A stretch of 64,000 bases of DNA from Rhizobium leucaenae USDA 9039 (GTDB taxonomy: Bacteria; Pseudomonadota; Alphaproteobacteria; Rhizobiales; Rhizobiaceae): assembly GCF_000426285.1 (NCBI RefSeq), contig NZ_AUFB01000023.1, positions 1 through 64,000 on the forward strand, given 5' to 3'. Shown piece by piece: positions 60,924-64,000 of the stretch. The notes under the pieces were generated by a model. That model made no database searches, had not been told where the DNA came from, and saw nothing but the letters and a program-made list of their open reading frames with translations. A program made the translations under genes and the position numbers. Numbering within the stretch: the first letter of the stretch is position 1; every line of letters begins with the position of its first letter.

Positions 60924-61137
60924 CGAACCATCCTTTCACGTCCTGCATGAAATCGGCGAGCAGTTTGTCGACACTCTCGAAGACGTATGACACTTCAGTG
61001 GCGCCCAAGTGTTTGTGATCGCCTTTGCCGGCCTCGTTGTCGTAGCGCAGCACACAAGTGCCTTCGGCGATCAGCGCTAGACGGTATTTTATCGTGTGGA
61101 GGCTGCCGCGCAGAGAAATGGGCACTTGCCAGATCAC
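60910..61137 (-). CDS. TumE-family toxin
   Basis: 75 residues, GTG start at 61137. IKYRLALIAEGTCVLRYDNE, GKGDHKHLGATEVSYVFESV and KLLADFMQDVKGWF are the pattern of the TumE/DUF6516 toxins. Overlaps the antitoxin gene by 14 bp; order toxin-antitoxin. Inserted, on the opposite strand, between gap and pgk. Target unknown. Confidence 0.75.
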   Translation of the reverse strand: MIWQVPISLRGSLHTIKYRLALIAEGTCVLRYDNEAGKGDHKHLGATEVSYVFESVDKLLADFMQDVKGWFDDNA

Positions 61138-61524
61138 AATTTCGATGAATGCGCCGTCACGGAGTTGACGCCTTGTCTTCTGGACTAGCTTCCATGATGG
61201 AATTCATACCATCAGCTAACATTGATGTAAATCATTCCATCATCTAAAAACATCTTAGATCTTCCCTCTCCCTGCCCTGCTATGGTCCAGATTTACAAAT
61301 AAATTTTTCACAGGAATTTCTTCCAAGACATTCCCGGGGGCCGTTTCGCCGTTCTGGTGAGACGCATCACATCATGACGTCGCAATCGTCGGAGCGGGCA
61401 TCGATCCAGCGCCTACTCCGAATAATATTTGCATGTACTAATTTTGAGCGTCCGACTGCATAGTAGGTGGCGGGGGAATTGCGAACGATCCGGGGTTAGT
61501 CCGCGCGGGAAAGGGGAAGAAGGA
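61138..61524. promoter_or_regulatory. Upstream region of the TumE pair with an inverted repeat
   Basis: About 390 bp between the toxin gene (minus) and the antiporter gene (plus). A perfect 10-bp inverted repeat ATGATGGAAT (61194-61203)/ATTCCATCAT (61234-61243), 30 bp apart, lies about 60 bp upstream of the toxin start and could be the antitoxin operator. Nothing else is evident. Confidence 0.5.
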
Positions 61525-63375
61525 GTGGAGGCATTTTACGTCGTCGTGCTGGTGAGCACGGTCCTGATTCTGTTGGCGGCGTTCTCGAGCCTGCTTGCCT
61601 TCCGCTTTGGCGCACCGTTGCTGCTGCTGTTTCTGATGATCGGCCTGATGGCCGGCACGGACGGGCTCGGCATCGAATTCAGCAACAACTATCTCGCCTA
61701 TATTCTCGGCTCGCTCGCGCTCGCCATTATCCTCTTCGATTCCGGCTACGGCACACCGATCCAGGCCTTCAAACTGGCGGCCGCGCCGGCCCTGACCATT
61801 GCATCCGCCGGCGTTCTCGTGACCGCAGCATTGTTCGGGCTCGCCGCGAGCTGGCTTCTTGGCTTTTCCTGGCTGCAAGGCCTGCTCCTCGGCTCGATCG
61901 TCGCGTCGACCGATGCGGCCGCTGTCTTCTTCCTGCTGCGCATCGGCGGTATCAACATTCGCGACAAGGTGCGTTCGACGCTGGAAGTCGAATCCGGCAC
62001 CAATGATCCGATGGCGATCTTCCTGACGCTGGCGCTGGTCGAACTGCTGGCAAGCGGCGAAGGCTATCACGGCCTCAATCTCGCCATGCTCGCCACCTTC
62101 CTCCAGCAGATGGGTCTTGGCGTCATCCTCGGCCTGCTGGGCGGCATGATGATCGTGCTGATCGTCAGCCACCTGGAGACCGATCGCGGCCTGACGCCGA
62201 TCTTCGTGCTGGCGCTCGCCCTTCTCGTCTTCTCCTTCGCCGGCGCCGTCGGCGGCAGCGGCTTTCTCGCCGTCTATGTGGCCGGCATTTACGCCGGCAA
62301 CCGCAAGATGCCGGCTTCGGCCAGCATCAAGCGTTTTCAGGACGGCATGACCTGGCTCGCGCAGATCATCATGTTCCTCGTCCTCGGGCTGCTCGCCACG
62401 CCATCGCAATTTCCGGCGATCGCCATCCCTGCCGTGGCGCTGGCGCTGTTCCTGATCTTCATCGCCCGGCCGATCGCCGTCTGGCTCTGCCTGCTGCCTT
62501 TCGACTACACGCAACGGGAGACGGGTTTCGTCGCCTGGGTAGGCCTTCGCGGCGCCGTCTCCATTCTGCTCGCCATCATGCCGATTCTCGGCAATCTCGA
62601 GGGCGGCCACACCTATTTCAATGTCGCCTTCATCGTCGTGTTGGTGTCGCTGCTCGTTCAGGGCTGGACGATCAAGCCAATGGCACGTCGGCTCGGCCTC
62701 ATCGTGCCCCCGCGCATGGGTGCCGTCGACAAGGTCGAGGTGGACCTGCCGGGCACGGTCAATCATGAGCTGCTTTCCTATCGCGTCGTCAAGGATAGCC
62801 CGGTTTTGCGCGGCGAGCGCATTCCCCGCTGGGCCATGCCGTCGCTCGTCGTACGGGACGGCAAGTCGATGCGCTATCAATATGCCGGCCGCCTGCGCGA
62901 ACATGATCTCGTCTATCTCTTCATTTCGCCCAGCTATTCGCGCCTTCTCGACCGCCTATTCGCCAGCCGTGCGCCGGTTGATCCGGATGATACGGATTTC
63001 TTCGGCGCCTTCTCGATTTCGCCGCTGCGTCCCGCCGCCGATCTCGACGCGGCCTATGGCCCAGGGCTTCTAAGCGATTCTGAAAAAGGCCTGACGATCG
63101 CCGAACTGATGCGTCAGCGCCTCGGCGGCAAGGCCGATTATGCAGATCGTGTCCGTCTGGGTGAAATTATCCTCATCGTCCGCGACCTCGACGAAAACGA
63201 CCATATTCAGTCGGTCGGCATGTCGCTGGAAGCGCTGGAACCAGCGACGATCCTGCCGATTTTCGTCAATCTCCACGACATTTTGACTGGTATTCGCGGC
63301 TTCCTGCGCAAGCGCCGTGAACAGGCCGAAGAGGTGGTTTCAACCGATTCAAATACCGGCAAAAACGACGCCTGA
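61525..63375 (+). CDS. K+/H+ (or Na+/H+) antiporter, NhaP2/CvrA-like
   Basis: 616 residues from GTG 61525 (GGGGAAGAAGGA upstream). About 12 transmembrane helices (VVVLVSTVLILLAAFSSLLA, LAYILGSLALAIILFDSGYG), CPA1 motifs IVASTDAAAVFFLLR and VESGTNDPMAIFLTLALVEL, and FVAWVGLRGAVSILLAI. The C-terminal ~200 residues hold an RCK_C-like part and a CorC/HlyC-like domain (DADD-type FFGAFSISPLRPAADLD). Regulates K+ or pH. Single gene before pgk. Confidence 0.9.
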   Translation: MEAFYVVVLVSTVLILLAAFSSLLAFRFGAPLLLLFLMIGLMAGTDGLGIEFSNNYLAYILGSLALAIILFDSGYGTPIQAFKLAAAPALTIASAGVLVTAALFGLAASWLLGFSWLQGLLLGSIVASTDAAAVFFLLRIGGINIRDKVRSTLEVESGTNDPMAIFLTLALVELLASGEGYHGLNLAMLATFLQQMGLGVILGLLGGMMIVLIVSHLETDRGLTPIFVLALALLVFSFAGAVGGSGFLAVYVAGIYAGNRKMPASASIKRFQDGMTWLAQIIMFLVLGLLATPSQFPAIAIPAVALALFLIFIARPIAVWLCLLPFDYTQRETGFVAWVGLRGAVSILLAIMPILGNLEGGHTYFNVAFIVVLVSLLVQGWTIKPMARRLGLIVPPRMGAVDKVEVDLPGTVNHELLSYRVVKDSPVLRGERIPRWAMPSLVVRDGKSMRYQYAGRLREHDLVYLFISPSYSRLLDRLFASRAPVDPDDTDFFGAFSISPLRPAADLDAAYGPGLLSDSEKGLTIAELMRQRLGGKADYADRVRLGEIILIVRDLDENDHIQSVGMSLEALEPATILPIFVNLHDILTGIRGFLRKRREQAEEVVSTDSNTGKNDA

Positions 63376-63447
63376 CCGCCTTGCGTCTCGCATCATCCGT
63401 AGTATGGTCGGCGCACTTCGCGGTACCAACAGCATTGGATCCTCCCC

Positions 63448-64000
63448 ATGGCAGCCTTCAAAACCCTCGACAATCTCACCGATATCACCGGCAAGCGCGT
63501 GCTCGTGCGCGTCGACCTCAACGTCCCGGTCAAGGACGGCAAAGTTACGGACGCTACCCGTATCGAGCGCGTGGCGCCGACGATTTTGGAATTGTCGGAC
63601 AAGGGCGCCAAGGTCATCCTGCTTGCCCATTTCGGCCGCCCGAAGGATGGCCCCTCGCCGGATCTGTCGCTTTCCCTGATCATTCCCGCCGTCGAAAAAG
63701 TGCTCGATCGTGCCGTTCTCTTCGCCTCCGATTGCGTCGGCGCCCCGGCAGCCGAGGCCGTTGCCAAGATGAACAACGGCGATATTCTGCTGCTCGAAAA
63801 CACCCGCTTCCATAAGGAAGAAGAGAAAAACGACGCAGCCTTTACGGAGAAACTGGCCGCCAACGGCGATATCTACGTCAACGACGCCTTTTCCGCCGCC
63901 CACCGCGCCCATTCCTCGACCGAGGGCCTTGCCAATCACCTCCCAGCCTATGCCGGCCGCACCATGCAGGCCGAGTTGGAAGCGCTGGAAAGAGGCCTCG
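63448..64000 (+). CDS. pgk: Phosphoglycerate kinase, N-terminal part (cut by window edge)
   Basis: Only the first 184 codons are present. LTDITGKRVLVRVDLNVPVK, ILLAHFGRPKDGPSPDLSLS and GDILLLENTRFHKEEEKNDA (3-phosphoglycerate site) identify Pgk, which makes ATP from 1,3-bisphosphoglycerate. It would continue past the window. Third enzyme of the tkt-gap-pgk run, displaced from gap by 3.1 kb of unrelated genes. Confidence 0.95.
   Translation, partial: MAAFKTLDNLTDITGKRVLVRVDLNVPVKDGKVTDATRIERVAPTILELSDKGAKVILLAHFGRPKDGPSPDLSLSLIIPAVEKVLDRAVLFASDCVGAPAAEAVAKMNNGDILLLENTRFHKEEEKNDAAFTEKLAANGDIYVNDAFSAAHRAHSSTEGLANHLPAYAGRTMQAELEALERGL

Overview
The window is chromosomal DNA from a GC-rich alphaproteobacterium of the Rhizobium/Agrobacterium group. 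Evidence is the long-form serA-serC pair with a short leader, the sqdB-sqdD-sqdC sulfolipid operon, the lpiA(mprF)-acvB pair best known from Rhizobium tropici, an Omp25-like porin pair, a RIME-like palindromic repeat and the tkt-gap-pgk order. The lpiA-acvB pair hints at the R. tropici/R. rhizogenes side of the genus, but the species cannot be fixed from this sequence alone.

Layout. 1-4.4 kb: the end of an octapeptide-repeat protein, an OGT/SPINDLY-type glycosyltransferase (GT41) and a second putative glycosyltransferase carrying an inserted farnesoic-acid-methyltransferase-like (FA) domain; together these look like a protein glycosylation module. 4.4-7.3 kb: an accessory stretch of small or unrecognised genes, two tiny hydrophobic ORFs and a predicted short sRNA with its own promoter and terminator. 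7.3-11.8 kb: tRNA-Met, mnmA, and a four-gene lipid operon (PlsC-like, CdsA-like, a small membrane protein, CDP-alcohol phosphotransferase). 11.8-14.9 kb: serA, serC and a serC leader. 15-18.7 kb: a GT25 glycosyltransferase, two outer-membrane beta-barrel paralogues and an SH3 protein. 18.8-31 kb: glmM, ftsH, tilS and the complete tol-pal cluster (ybgC-tolQ-tolR-tolA-extra TolA-C-like gene-tolB-pal-cpoB), all on the minus strand.

31-34.2 kb: the sqdBDC operon. 34.2-39.8 kb: DinB-like, NUDIX and phosphoesterase genes, then ruvC-ruvA-ruvB interrupted by two different VapBC-type toxin-antitoxin pairs, one of which overlaps the ruvB start. 39.9-45.2 kb: LLM oxidoreductase, RIME-like repeat, yebC, an MBL-fold lipoprotein, a YmdB-like phosphoesterase, 5-formyl-THF cyclo-ligase and a HAD phosphatase. 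45.4-49.4 kb: acvB-lpiA, membrane-lipid aminoacylation and its hydrolase. 50-55.9 kb: small regulator/enzyme pairs (SRPBCC/ArsR, XRE/SDR, MarR/ClC), each with a palindrome between divergent genes. 55.9-57 kb: a probable 6S RNA, zapA and a DUF4164-type gene. 57.2-64 kb: tkt, gap and pgk (cut by the window edge), with a short glycolipid-binding-like fragment, a TumE-type toxin-antitoxin pair and a K+/H+ antiporter between gap and pgk.

Most of the window is housekeeping. The most unusual parts are the 5' glycosylation module, the toxin-antitoxin insertions in core operons, the predicted sRNA at 5.5 kb, and the CDP-alcohol phosphotransferase whose signature motif is altered. Assignments come from reading motifs and gene order; no database search was run.
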